Part shown: positions 24,528 through 35,027 of the stretch, one piece after another
Numbering within the stretch: position 1 is the stretch's first letter
Layout of the letters: the number at the start of each line of letters is the position of its first letter
Source: Luteimonas aestuarii
GTDB taxonomy: Bacteria > Pseudomonadota > Gammaproteobacteria > Xanthomonadales > Xanthomonadaceae
DNA: 64,000 nucleotides
NCBI RefSeq assembly: GCF_004357985.1
Contig: NZ_SMTF01000003.1
Location: 372,001 to 436,000 of the forward strand
Direction of reading: 5' to 3'
Program-made: the position numbers and the translations under genes
The notes under the pieces: generated by a model
What the model saw: the letters and a program-made list of their open reading frames with translations, nothing else
Told to the model about the DNA's origin: nothing
Databases searched by the model: none

Positions 24528-25711
24528 ACGCCATGAGCCGTTCCAATCGTCACTCCCTAGCCATCGGCCTGACGTCCGTACTCGTTCTTGCAACTGGTTG
24601 CGCCCCGGCGTGGGCGCAGGAGACGGACCACGCCGCACACCATCCGGCAGCCAAGCCGGCTGCGTCACCATCGTCGCCAAGGCCCGCGGATCCGCACGCC
24701 GGCCATCTACCGACTTCACCGGACAAGAGTTCCGACGATCACGGGACGATGAACCACGGGAACATGCGGCACGGAGCTGCGAATCCTGCCGACAGCGAAC
24801 ACACCGGGATGGACCACTCCACGATGGACCACTCCACGATGGACCACTCCACGATGGATCACTCCGGGATGGATCACTCCGGGATGGATCACTCCGGAAT
24901 GGATCACTCCGGCATGGATCACTCGGGCATGGATCACGCTTCCATGGGCCATCAACCTGGTGTCAGCGAGGACCTGCCGCCGACGGCCGAGCCGCGCGAG
25001 CCAATCCCGGTTGTCACGCCGACAGATCGGGCTGCGGCGTTCCCGGACCTCGACGAGCACCTGATGCATGGTGAATCGATCAATTCCTACTGGGCGCTTG
25101 ACCGGCTAGAGGCGTGGGACGCGGACGAGGACGGCACCGGCATGGCCTGGGAAGCACAAGGCTGGGTGGGTTCCGACTTGAACCGGCTCTGGCTGCGCAG
25201 CGAGGGCGAGCGTGCAGGTGGATCCACCGAGTCGGCGGATGTGGAAGTGCTGTACGGCCGAGCGATCGCCCGATGGTGGGACGCAGTCGCCGGTGTCCGC
25301 CATGACTTCGCCTTCGGCGGCGGGCCGTCGCGCACCTATGCCGCGCTCGGTGTGATCGGTCTTGCGCCGTACAAATTCGAAGTCTCCGCGACGGCCTACC
25401 TAGGCGAGTCCGGTCAGCTCGGGGTAGGTGCGGAAGCCGAATACGAAATGCTGTTCACCAACCGGCTGATCGGCCAGTGGCTGGTCGAAGGCGAGGCCTG
25501 GAGCAAGGACGATCCGGCGGTGGGAATCGGCAGTGGGCTGAGCAAGGTCGAAGCCGGTTTCCGCTTGCGCTACGAGTTCCATCGACAGTTCGCGCCCTAT
25601 GTCGGCGTGGTCTGGGAGCGTGCTTACGGCGGAACCGCAGACCTCCGTCGCGCAGCATCAGGCGATGTTGACGACACCCGGATTGTGGCGGGCGTCCGCA
25701 TCTGGTTCTGA
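24524..25711 (+). CDS. copB: CopB outer-membrane copper-binding protein
   Basis: 395 residues. An N-terminal signal peptide (to about residue 30) is followed by a low-complexity copper-binding region dominated by nine MDHS-type pentads. The C-terminal 230 residues form the PcoB/CopB beta-barrel domain (FPDLDEHLMHGESINSYWALDRLEAW to the terminal VAGVRIWF). ATG 24524 overlaps the copA stop; another ATG at 24533 is possible. CopB works with CopA to bind and move copper across the outer membrane. Confidence 0.94.
   Translation: MNAMSRSNRHSLAIGLTSVLVLATGCAPAWAQETDHAAHHPAAKPAASPSSPRPADPHAGHLPTSPDKSSDDHGTMNHGNMRHGAANPADSEHTGMDHSTMDHSTMDHSTMDHSGMDHSGMDHSGMDHSGMDHSGMDHASMGHQPGVSEDLPPTAEPREPIPVVTPTDRAAAFPDLDEHLMHGESINSYWALDRLEAWDADEDGTGMAWEAQGWVGSDLNRLWLRSEGERAGGSTESADVEVLYGRAIARWWDAVAGVRHDFAFGGGPSRTYAALGVIGLAPYKFEVSATAYLGESGQLGVGAEAEYEMLFTNRLIGQWLVEGEAWSKDDPAVGIGSGLSKVEAGFRLRYEFHRQFAPYVGVVWERAYGGTADLRRAASGDVDDTRIVAGVRIWF
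24809..24943 (+). repeat. Nine 15-base tandem units inside copB
   Basis: Nine copies of a 15-base unit of the form ATGGAYCACTCCRSG encode MDHST or MDHSG repeats; the last unit is diverged (MDHAS). The units differ by type (three T units, then G units), so copy number has probably changed by slippage or unequal exchange. This is a coding repeat, not a CRISPR array. Confidence 0.9.
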
Positions 25712-25795
25712 CAGGAACTGGCATTGAGCCAGCGTACGCAAGGCTGGCTGAAGTTTCTTCAGCGACACACACACCACTGATTTCGGAGTTCACGC

Positions 25796-26305
25796 ATGAA
25801 CGTAACACCCGTCACCCTCGCCCTCGCACTGGCATTTGCCGTTGTGTCGCCCGCTATGGCGCAGACAACCCAGGCGCATGCACATCACCTCGCCACTGCG
25901 GCAGCGGCGAACGTGGATGTTCCTGCCGCCGCCACGGCCGCCGTCGCCGTGGTAGAGCGGTTCAACACCGCACTGTCCAGCGAAGACCTGGCAACGGTCG
26001 GATCCCTGCTCGCTCCTGACGTCCTCATCCTCGAGTCCGGTGGTGCCGAGCACAGCCGCGAGGAATATCTGGGCCACCACGCCATCAGCGACGCGGCGTT
26101 CCTCAAGGACGCCCATCGCCAACTCCTGCGCCAGCGCGCACGAACCGCTGGTGAGTTCGCATGGGTGGGAACCGAAAGCGAGCTGCACGCCCAGAAGGAC
26201 GGCAAGCCCCTGACCGTTCTGAGCACCGAGACAATGGTGCTGAAGCAGACCGCCGACGGCTGGCGGATCGTCCACATCCACTGGTCCTCGCGGACCAAGC
26301 GCTGA
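25796..26305 (+). CDS. Secreted NTF2-like (DUF4440-type) protein
   Basis: 169 residues with a signal peptide ending near the Ala-Gln of MAQTT, a short His patch (AHAHH), then an NTF2-like fold (AVVERFNTALSSEDLATVGSLLAPDVLILESGG ... DGWRIVHIHWSSR, given in parts). Such proteins recur in copper islands. Its function is unknown; periplasmic copper binding is an inference from signal, His residues and position between copB and a DUF411 gene. Confidence 0.8.
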   Translation: MNVTPVTLALALAFAVVSPAMAQTTQAHAHHLATAAAANVDVPAAATAAVAVVERFNTALSSEDLATVGSLLAPDVLILESGGAEHSREEYLGHHAISDAAFLKDAHRQLLRQRARTAGEFAWVGTESELHAQKDGKPLTVLSTETMVLKQTADGWRIVHIHWSSRTKR

Positions 26306-26318
26306 GCGCAGAACCGAC

Positions 26319-26843
26319 ATGAATGCTTACGGATTGAACCGACTGACGTGGGTGGTTTTCGCGGTCGCCGGCCTGGGTGCTTGCACGCAGGCCAGTACGC
26401 CTGCGCAATCCACCACCGCGCAGACAGCACAGGTCGTCCCGGGAACACCCGCCGTGACTCCAGCAGCCCTGCCACGCATGACCGTCCATAAAACCCCGAC
26501 CTGCGGATGTTGCGGTGCCTGGATCGAGCACATGAAGAAAGCGGGCTTCGCGCTGGACGTGCACGACATGGATGACCTGGGCCCAGTGAAGGAGCGACTG
26601 GGTGTGCCCTACGCAAAGGGGTCCTGCCACACCACCGAGATCGCCGGATACGTGATCGAAGGCCATGTTCCAGCCGCCGACATCAAGCGCCTCCTTGAGG
26701 AAAGGCCGGACGCACGGGGCCTGGTCCTGCCCGGAATGCCGCTCGGGTCGCCGGGCATGGAAGTCCCGGATGGGCGCCAGCAGCCCTACACGGTCGAACT
26801 GGTCCATCACGACGGAACCACCGAACCATTCGCGCAGCACTGA
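26319..26843 (+). CDS. DUF411 metal-binding lipoprotein
   Basis: 174 residues. A lipobox-like GLGAC at about 18-22 suggests a periplasm-facing lipoprotein. The DUF411 core follows with the CxCC motif (TPTCGCCGAW) and a second Cys/His site (KGSCHTTE), ending in LPGMPLGSPGME. DUF411 proteins are found in copper and silver clusters and bind copper. It is 13 bases after the NTF2-like gene and probably co-transcribed. Confidence 0.88.
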   Translation: MNAYGLNRLTWVVFAVAGLGACTQASTPAQSTTAQTAQVVPGTPAVTPAALPRMTVHKTPTCGCCGAWIEHMKKAGFALDVHDMDDLGPVKERLGVPYAKGSCHTTEIAGYVIEGHVPAADIKRLLEERPDARGLVLPGMPLGSPGMEVPDGRQQPYTVELVHHDGTTEPFAQH

Positions 26844-26913
26844 GCCATCGGCGAATCAGGGGGCGGTGTAGCGGGCGCGCCGATTCTCGTCCGCGATGAA
26901 GCAGGAGATCCAC

Positions 26914-27264
26914 ATGACTCACCATTCCGAAGACCACCGGTCCCAGGCCATGAACACGTGCATCGACAACTGCACGCAATGTCATGTGATTTGCCTGGAG
27001 ACCATCAACTATTGCCTGACCAAGGGAGGTGCACACGCAGCACCGGAGCACATCGCCCTGCTGGCGACGTGTGCCGATATCTGTGCCACCAGCGCCGACG
27101 CGATGCTGCGCGGTACGAGCGTTCATAACGTCATTTGCGGTGCCTGCGCGGAGATCTGCCGCCAGTGCGCGGATGCATGCGATGCCATGAACGACCCCGA
27201 GATGACGCGTTGCGCTGAAGCGTGTCGTCGATGCGCGGAAAGCTGCAGCGCCATGGCAGCTTGA
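26914..27264 (+). CDS. Four-helix-bundle copper-storage-type protein (Csp/DUF326)
   Basis: 116 residues with about fifteen cysteines spaced in helical heptads (CIDNCTQCHVIC, CADICATSADAM, CGACAEICRQCADAC, CAEACRRCAESC). This is the Csp pattern, in which Cys residues line a four-helix bundle and store many Cu(I) ions. The start MTHHSED at 26914 has AGGAG about six bases upstream; an in-frame ATG at 26896 is less likely. No signal peptide, so probably cytosolic. A strong hairpin follows. Confidence 0.88.
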   Translation: MTHHSEDHRSQAMNTCIDNCTQCHVICLETINYCLTKGGAHAAPEHIALLATCADICATSADAMLRGTSVHNVICGACAEICRQCADACDAMNDPEMTRCAEACRRCAESCSAMAA

Positions 27265-27270
27265 TGCATC

Positions 27271-27300
27271 GAGGGTCCCGCCTGCGATGGCGGGATCCTC
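27271..27300 (+). terminator. Hairpin after the Csp-type gene
   Basis: GAGGGTCCCGCC pairs with GGCGGGATCCTC around a six-base loop, a strong stem directly after the stop. The T-run beyond is modest. It may end the copL-copA-copB-csp transcript before copC. Confidence 0.45.
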
Positions 27301-27366
27301 ACCTCCGATTTCACAAGGCACGGCGCCCACCAACGGGGCTTTGCATCAGTTCACAAAGAGGTCCAT

Positions 27367-27750
27367 ATGAAGTCTTCAAGCGTTTTTCGCTCTTTCGCGC
27401 TCGTACTCGCAATCGCGGCAGGGCAGTTTTCGCTGCAGGTCGCGCGCGCCCACGCGGCGTTACAGCAGTCCACACCGGCAGCAAATGCGGTCGTGGCCTC
27501 CCCAAGCCAGATCGATCTCGTGTTCAACGAGACGCTGATTCCGCGCGCGTCGCGTCTCAACCTGCTCATGAAGCACGGCAGTTCCACTATGCCGATCGAG
27601 AACGTCACGACCGAGATCGTCAACAACGGCAAGACCCTGCGTGCCAAGTTGCCTCGTCCGTTGGCTCCAGGTCTCTACACGGTGGAATACCGCGCTGTTG
27701 GAGGTGACAACCACCCCATGCCGGGCAGCTTCAGCTTCACGGTGCGTTGA
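27367..27750 (+). CDS. copC: CopC periplasmic copper-binding protein
   Basis: 127 residues: a signal peptide ending ARA, so the mature protein begins with His (HAALQQSTPA), the N-terminal copper ligand of CopC. An Ig-like beta-barrel follows (SPSQIDLVFNETL ... YRAVGGDNHPMPGSFSFTV, given in parts), with the second His in DNHPM. It hands copper to CopD. The next gene, copD, begins ten bases later. Confidence 0.93.
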   Translation: MKSSSVFRSFALVLAIAAGQFSLQVARAHAALQQSTPAANAVVASPSQIDLVFNETLIPRASRLNLLMKHGSSTMPIENVTTEIVNNGKTLRAKLPRPLAPGLYTVEYRAVGGDNHPMPGSFSFTVR

Positions 27751-27760
27751 GGAGTCGAGG

Positions 27761-28690
27761 ATGTTCGACCTGTCGGCCTACGCACTGAGATTCCTGGAAT
27801 ACATGGTTCTCATGGTTCTTTTCGGGGTTCCGCTGTTCGGCTGGTATGGTTTGCGGCGACCGGCACTCGCCGACGCCCTGGCCGGATGGCCCTTCATGGG
27901 CATTCTGTTGGTGAGTGCCGCCGTCGGGCTCGTGCTCACCGGGGCCGATGTCGTATTCAAGACCGCCGGCATCATGGGAATGCCGATTGCCGACGTTGAT
28001 CGCGAATCGCTTGGCTGGTATCTGCTCGAAACGTCCGCGGGCCGCGCAGCCATGGCGAGAAGCGTGCTGCTGATCGCCATGGCGTTCTTGCTCGGGTGGC
28101 ATCGTCGTCGCGGGACGGTGGAGTCCGCCTTCCCGCTGGCGGCGACGCTGGCGGGCGGCGCACTCGCTTCGCTGGCATGGAACGGCCACGCCGCTGCTGG
28201 CGAGGGCATGGCAGGTGCGGTCCGGCTTGCCGCGGGTCTCGTCCACCTTCTCGCAGCAGGCGGCTGGGTCGCAGCGGTCTTGATGTTCTTGGGGATGCTC
28301 CTGCAAGGCAAGGAAGCCTCCCGCAACGACCGCCTGCGATCCACGCATGATTTTCTACATGGCTTTTCGACGCTGGGCACGATTTTCGTAGCTGCGCTCA
28401 TCGTGTCCGGTATCGCGCACTACGGTGATCTCACCGCTTGGTCCTTGCCGACGCTGGTGCAAAGCACCTACGGAAACCTGTTGCTGGTCAAGCTCGCTCT
28501 ATTCGGCGGAATGCTCGGACTGGGAGCGCTGCACCGTTGGGCGCTGGTGCCACGCCTGGGACGGGCGTTGACCAGCGGAAACCCTGCGCAGGAAGTGCGC
28601 GCCCTGCGGCAGAGTCTGGCGGCGGAGGCCATATTGGCCACGTCGATCGTGGGCGTTGTTTCCGTGCTTGGGACCCTCAGTCCCATGTAG
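27761..28690 (+). CDS. copD: CopD inner-membrane copper transport protein
   Basis: 309 residues with eight or so hydrophobic helices and the CopD domain ([20 protein letters not shown] then [15 protein letters not shown] and a GIAHYGDL loop). Conserved His residues in the membrane helices are the expected copper ligands. The ATG at 27761 is preceded by GGAG. It forms a pair with copC and imports or balances copper across the inner membrane. Confidence 0.92.
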   Translation: MFDLSAYALRFLEYMVLMVLFGVPLFGWYGLRRPALADALAGWPFMGILLVSAAVGLVLTGADVVFKTAGIMGMPIADVDRESLGWYLLETSAGRAAMARSVLLIAMAFLLGWHRRRGTVESAFPLAATLAGGALASLAWNGHAAAGEGMAGAVRLAAGLVHLLAAGGWVAAVLMFLGMLLQGKEASRNDRLRSTHDFLHGFSTLGTIFVAALIVSGIAHYGDLTAWSLPTLVQSTYGNLLLVKLALFGGMLGLGALHRWALVPRLGRALTSGNPAQEVRALRQSLAAEAILATSIVGVVSVLGTLSPM

Positions 28691-28794
28691 CGCTGCAACC
28701 GTTGTGCATCACTGATTATCCAAGCGCTCCGCAGCTACCAGTACTCATTGTCTCGGAGCAGGTGTTCTTTTCATCAACCATTGAGAGGGCTCTT

Positions 28795-29028
28795 ATGGGA
28801 AGCTTCAGTATCTGGCACTGGCTGATCGTGCTTGCAGTCGTGGTGCTCGTGTTTGGTACCAAGCGGCTGAAGCACGCCGGGCACGACATTGGCCAAGCGA
28901 TCAAGGGCTTCAAGCAGGGTGTCAGCGACGATCAAGTGACGCCGCCAGCCCAGTTGAGCATCGACGCACGAAACGCTGGCAGCCATGACGCCGAGCGCAG
29001 CCACCACGACGAAAGTGTCCCGCGCTGA
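28795..29028 (+). CDS. tatA: TatA/E-type twin-arginine translocase subunit
   Basis: 77 residues with one N-terminal transmembrane helix ([19 protein letters not shown]), the FGxKxL hinge and an amphipathic helix ([14 protein letters not shown]), the whole TatA pattern; the tail is charged. GAGAGGG lies about nine bases before the ATG. It probably supplies extra Tat capacity for exporting CopA. No tatC accompanies it in the window. Confidence 0.88.
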   Translation: MGSFSIWHWLIVLAVVVLVFGTKRLKHAGHDIGQAIKGFKQGVSDDQVTPPAQLSIDARNAGSHDAERSHHDESVPR

Positions 29029-29061
29029 GCACGCGACTCCGGTCCGAGCCCGACTCAAGGC

Positions 29062-29328
29062 ATGTTCGACATTGGCTTTTCCGAGCTGTTCGTCATCGCG
29101 GTGGTCGCTCTGGTGGTGCTGGGCCCCAAGCGCCTGCCGAACGCTGCAAGGTTCGCCGGCCTGTGGGTCCGGCGCGCGCGCGCGCAATGGCATTCGGTGA
29201 AGTCCGAGCTGGAGCGCGAACTGGGCGAAGAGGAGCTCCGGCGCAGCCTGAGTCAGGCGCGCGAGGAACGCAGCGGCCTGGCCGCGCGGGTAGCACGTGC
29301 CGAGCTGTCGGGCCGCCTCAGTCCTTGA
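29062..29328 (+). CDS. tatB: TatB-type twin-arginine translocase subunit
   Basis: 88 residues: the TatB signature [21 protein letters not shown] (with Glu in the membrane helix), then GPKRLP and a long charged amphipathic helix. It is shorter than housekeeping TatB, which usually exceeds 130 residues. It follows tatA by 33 bases, and the gene ends inside the CueR-type promoter of the next gene. Confidence 0.85.
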   Translation: MFDIGFSELFVIAVVALVVLGPKRLPNAARFAGLWVRRARAQWHSVKSELERELGEEELRRSLSQAREERSGLAARVARAELSGRLSP

Positions 29329-29355
29329 CCTTGCCATCGTGGCAATCTTTAAGCT
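29325..29355 (+). promoter_or_regulatory. CueR-type promoter of the copper ATPase
   Basis: -35 TTGACC (29325-29330) and -10 TAAGCT (29350-29355) are separated by 19 bases, the long spacer that MerR-family activators require. The spacer carries TTGCCA-TCG-TGGCAA, a dyad like known CueR sites. cueR lies just downstream of the ATPase, so copper induction through it is likely. Confidence 0.75.
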
Positions 29356-29387
29356 TGGTACCACGTCCTCGCTGAAGAGCTAGTTCC

Positions 29388-31967
<2,580 letters not shown>

Positions 31968-32072
31968 TCCTAAGACACGGTGCCGCCTGACTGAACACCA
32001 AGACAGGATCGATGTGGCGGACGCCGGCCTAGCGTGTCGAACCAAGCATCCTTGGGTGACCAGGAAAAGAGA

Positions 32073-32555
32073 ATGATGAATATCGGTGAAGCAGCCAAGT
32101 TTTCAGGCGTGTCGGCGAAGATGATCCGCTACTACGAACAGATCGGCTTGATCCCCAAAGCTGCGCGCTCTGAGGCCGGCTACCGACACTACAGCACGCC
32201 TGACGCTTATAGCCTTCGCTTTATCCGTCGCGCACGAGACCTTGGCTTCTCTGTCGAACAGATCGCAGAACTGCTGGTCTTGTGGCGCGACCGTGACCGC
32301 GCAAGCGCCGACGTCAAGGCGATGGCGCTTTCCCATGCCGCCGGACTGAAGACGAGAATCGCCGAGCTGCAGGCGATGGTGCAAACGCTCGAGCATCTGG
32401 CCGACCACTGCCACGGGGATGACCGACCGGAATGCCCGATCCTTGCGGATCTGGCCGAGCCAACAGCGGCGGAGTCGCGTTCGCAGGGTCCACATAGGAC
32501 GCCTCGGTTTGGGGCCGACACGCCCGCCTCCTCGCGTAACCGCGGCGTCAGATGA
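32073..32555 (+). CDS. cueR: CueR copper-responsive MerR-family regulator
   Basis: 160 residues: MerR helix-turn-helix NIGEAAKFSGVSAKMIRYYE, then the GYRHY wing and a dimer helix. The metal loop CHGDDRPEC has the two cysteines spaced as in CueR, which binds one Cu(I) between them. The ATG at 32073 (or 32076) follows AGGA; a longer frame from 32034 is unlikely. The C-terminal tail after about residue 130 is unusually long. It should act at the sites at 29325 and 32647. Confidence 0.9.
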   Translation: MMNIGEAAKFSGVSAKMIRYYEQIGLIPKAARSEAGYRHYSTPDAYSLRFIRRARDLGFSVEQIAELLVLWRDRDRASADVKAMALSHAAGLKTRIAELQAMVQTLEHLADHCHGDDRPECPILADLAEPTAAESRSQGPHRTPRFGADTPASSRNRGVR

Positions 32556-32646
32556 CTCATTCGTGGTCGGACGTGCATTCGCAAGAGTTCTCGGCGCCGT
32601 TGTCGGCCAGCCGTGAGCAGCTTGCAAACATTCTGCTGATAGCCGA

Positions 32647-32677
32647 TTGACCTTGCCACGCTGTCAAACCCCATATT
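32647..32677 (+). promoter_or_regulatory. Second CueR-type promoter, before the copper chaperone
   Basis: TTGACC at 32647-32652, 19-base spacer, then CATATT at 32672-32677. The spacer begins TTGCCACGCTG as at the ATPase promoter (ACCTTGCCA shared by both), so the same regulator probably binds, with a weaker right half-site. Confidence 0.65.
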
Positions 32678-32709
32678 GATCCGACACCACAGTCGATCAG
32701 GAGATCAAG

Positions 32710-32910
32710 ATGCTTCGTTTCCACATTCCAAACATGACATGCGGCGGCTGCGCCAAGTCCGTCAAGAAGGCACTGCTCAGTGTGGACCCCCAAGCCCGCA
32801 TCGAAACCGACCCACCGACGCGTCAGGTGAGGGTCGATAGCGACATGGACGGGGGCGCGTTCCTCTCAGCGCTCAGTGAGGCTGGGTACCCGGACGAGCG
32901 ATCAGCCTGA
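32710..32910 (+). CDS. copZ: CopZ-like copper chaperone (HMA domain)
   Basis: 66 residues, one ferredoxin-like HMA domain with MTCGGCAKSVKKAL; the CxxC pair binds Cu(I). A good ribosome site (CAGGAG) precedes the ATG. Behind a CueR-type promoter it probably shuttles copper to the P1B-ATPase. Downstream lies the decayed end of another P1B-ATPase. Confidence 0.9.
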   Translation: MLRFHIPNMTCGGCAKSVKKALLSVDPQARIETDPPTRQVRVDSDMDGGAFLSALSEAGYPDERSA

Positions 32911-33041
32911 AGCTGGTTCCGGCCGCCGCCGGCGCGCTCTACTCGCGCTCGGGGATCCCGCTGAGCCCGATGGTTGCGGCGCTCGCCATGAGACTGAGCT
33001 AGGTGTCGGTTGTGGCCCGCGCGCTTCGCCTGGCCGGGTCG
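32907..33041 (+). pseudogene. Remnant of a P1B-ATPase C-terminus
   Basis: Overlapping the copZ stop in another frame is LKLVPAAAGALYSRSGIPLSP, MVAALAMRLS, a stop, then VSVVARALRLAGS. This lines up with the last two membrane helices of the intact ATPase upstream ([17 protein letters not shown] ... [17 protein letters not shown], given in parts). It is a short degraded copy, evidence that copZ once preceded or was captured with another ATPase. The rest of 33042-33152 shows nothing. Confidence 0.65.
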
Positions 33042-33152
33042 GCTCCGGTTTCGGCGACACCGAAAGCGGCCATGCCGGTCCAGTCACCCGATCTGCCCGG
33101 GGGATTGATCTGGATCAGTTGCATCTGACCGAGCAAAAGGTAACCTCAAGCC

Positions 33153-33575
33153 ATGATCCGCCGTCGTCACCGTAGCTGGTTCCAGCGCACCGCCCTCCTC
33201 GCGATGGCGGCATTGCTCTGGTCTCAGCTCGCGCTGGCCAGCCATGGCGGCTGCCTGGATCTTCCGGGCACACCCGCCGCCGCAGTCGCGGCCGGCGCGG
33301 ATACCCCCCACGACCACGGCCACGGCTGCGACGCGGAGCTTCCCTCGGCGGACAGGGCGGTGTGTGCCGCGCACTGCAGCGAGGGGGGTATTTCGGCCGA
33401 CAGTGGGCGCATCCCACCGGTCCCGCCGCTGTTTGTCGGAGCGTGGGTCTCCTGGTTCGTCGTGGCCGAGGTCGCCGATGCCGGCCCAGGGGTCACGCCC
33501 AGCTGGGTGGAATCGCCCCCCAGGGCCGCCTGGCACCGGCCCACCGCCCATCCCGCGGCTCTCCTGCTGATCTGA
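33153..33575 (+). CDS. Secreted small His/Cys-containing protein before the RND operon
   Basis: 140 residues with a signal peptide (RTALLAMAALLWSQLALA). The mature part has scattered His and Cys (HDHGHGC, CAAHC) resembling the CopL-like leader proteins of metal operons, and a hydrophobic segment (LFVGAWVSWFVV). No domain is recognised. Position directly before a CusCBA-type operon suggests periplasmic metal binding or a regulatory role, as for CopL; unproven. Confidence 0.65.
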   Translation: MIRRRHRSWFQRTALLAMAALLWSQLALASHGGCLDLPGTPAAAVAAGADTPHDHGHGCDAELPSADRAVCAAHCSEGGISADSGRIPPVPPLFVGAWVSWFVVAEVADAGPGVTPSWVESPPRAAWHRPTAHPAALLLI

Positions 33576-33704
33576 TGCCCGAACGCTGACCCGCCCGCAC
33601 AACTGTGCGGCGCGGTCCTGTGCGTTCGCGCCGTGGCTGCGTCACGGCATGTGTTCCTGCCCTCGTCCGAGCGACCTGCGTCGCGTCGGCCCAAGGACAC
33701 TGAT

Positions 33705-35027
33705 ATGGCATCCCTGTTCGACCCGATGCAGGCCAGGCGCCTGCACCCTTACCCGCTGTTCCGCCGTCGGCCACTGCTCCGGCACCTGCTTGCCTGCGTG
33801 TTCGCCGGCGGCTTGTGGACGCTGGCGCTGCCCGCGACCGCCACCGAACCCATCCCGGGGCACAGCCTCGAGTCGATCCGCACCTGGGTTCTGGAACACA
33901 ACCCCGAGCTGCGGGCCATGGACTTCGAAACCCAGGCCGCCGAAGCGAGGATCCTTCCCGCAGGTGCCCTGCCCGATCCGATGGCCTCGGTTGGATTCCG
34001 CGGCCTCGATCCGGACAAGCCCTGGCGCACCGCCGGTGCCGAGCGCGAGGTGAACTACGCGCTGCGCCAGCGCTTCCCGCTCTGGGGCAAGCGCGGCCTG
34101 GCGCGGACCTCGGCCAGCCAGGATGCGATCGCGGCCGGACTCGACCGCATCGCCACGGCGCGCGACCTGCTGTCCGATGCCGAGGCGGCCTACGCACGCT
34201 ACTGGCACGCCGACCAGGCCGTGGCCGTGCTCGATCGCCGCATCGCCCTGCTCCGCCAGGTCGAAGAAATGGCCGGCGTGCGCTACGCGCTGGGCCGCGC
34301 CGCGCAGCAGGATGCCATCCGCGCCCAGGTCGAGCAGACCAGCCTGCAGCGCGAGCGGATCGAACGCATCGCGACCAAGCAGGAGGCAGCCGCCATGTTG
34401 AACGCGGTGCTGGGACGCCGTTCCGATGCACCGCTGGCGACTCCCGATGAGGCGCCGCGCCTCGTCGTCCACAGCGCCTCGCTCACCGAGGCACTGGATG
34501 ACGCAAATGCGCACCCCGCGGTGCGCTCGCAGCAGGCCCGCGCCGAGGCCGCGCGCACGAACGTGGTACTGCAGCGTCGCAACCGCTTTCCCGACATCAC
34601 CGTGGGCGTGGGTGCGATGCAGTACGGCAACGGCATCGAAAGCACCGAGCTGATGCTCGAGGTCGAGATCCCGTTCCAGCAGCGCGCGCGTCGCGAACGC
34701 GAGCGCGAATCGCGCCTGCTCGAAGACGCGGCGCTGGCCCGCCGAGACGCCACGCTGCGGGCCGTCGAGGAACGCGGCGCTTCCGCCTGGTCGCAGTGGA
34801 CCAGCGCACGCGAGCGCCGCGCGCTGGTCGAGAACACGCTGATGCCGCAGGCCGACGCCACCTGGCAGTCCGCACTGGCCAGCTACCAGGTCGGCGAAGT
34901 CGACTTCGGGACGCTGCTGGAAGCACTCAATGAATGGCAGGGCGCCGACCTCGCACGGGTCGATGCACTGCGTGACGAACTGTTGGGCGCCGCCGCCGTG
35001 CGCGCCATCGAAGGAGATATCCGATGA
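33705..35027 (+). CDS. CusC/CzcC-type outer-membrane efflux protein (TolC family)
   Basis: 440 residues: signal region, then two outer-membrane-efflux repeats (ESIRTWVLEHNPELRAMDFE, and EALDDANAHPAVRSQQARAE), long coiled helices and EVEIPFQQRARRERER. ATG 33705 follows AAGGAC; the longer upstream frame lacks a ribosome site. It forms the outer channel of the tripartite metal efflux pump; its stop overlaps the adaptor start (ATGA). Confidence 0.9.
   Translation: MASLFDPMQARRLHPYPLFRRRPLLRHLLACVFAGGLWTLALPATATEPIPGHSLESIRTWVLEHNPELRAMDFETQAAEARILPAGALPDPMASVGFRGLDPDKPWRTAGAEREVNYALRQRFPLWGKRGLARTSASQDAIAAGLDRIATARDLLSDAEAAYARYWHADQAVAVLDRRIALLRQVEEMAGVRYALGRAAQQDAIRAQVEQTSLQRERIERIATKQEAAAMLNAVLGRRSDAPLATPDEAPRLVVHSASLTEALDDANAHPAVRSQQARAEAARTNVVLQRRNRFPDITVGVGAMQYGNGIESTELMLEVEIPFQQRARRERERESRLLEDAALARRDATLRAVEERGASAWSQWTSARERRALVENTLMPQADATWQSALASYQVGEVDFGTLLEALNEWQGADLARVDALRDELLGAAAVRAIEGDIR

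Noticed and set aside
24809..24943. Possible CRISPR-like array
   Set aside because: Units are 15 bases without spacers and encode the MDHS repeats of CopB.
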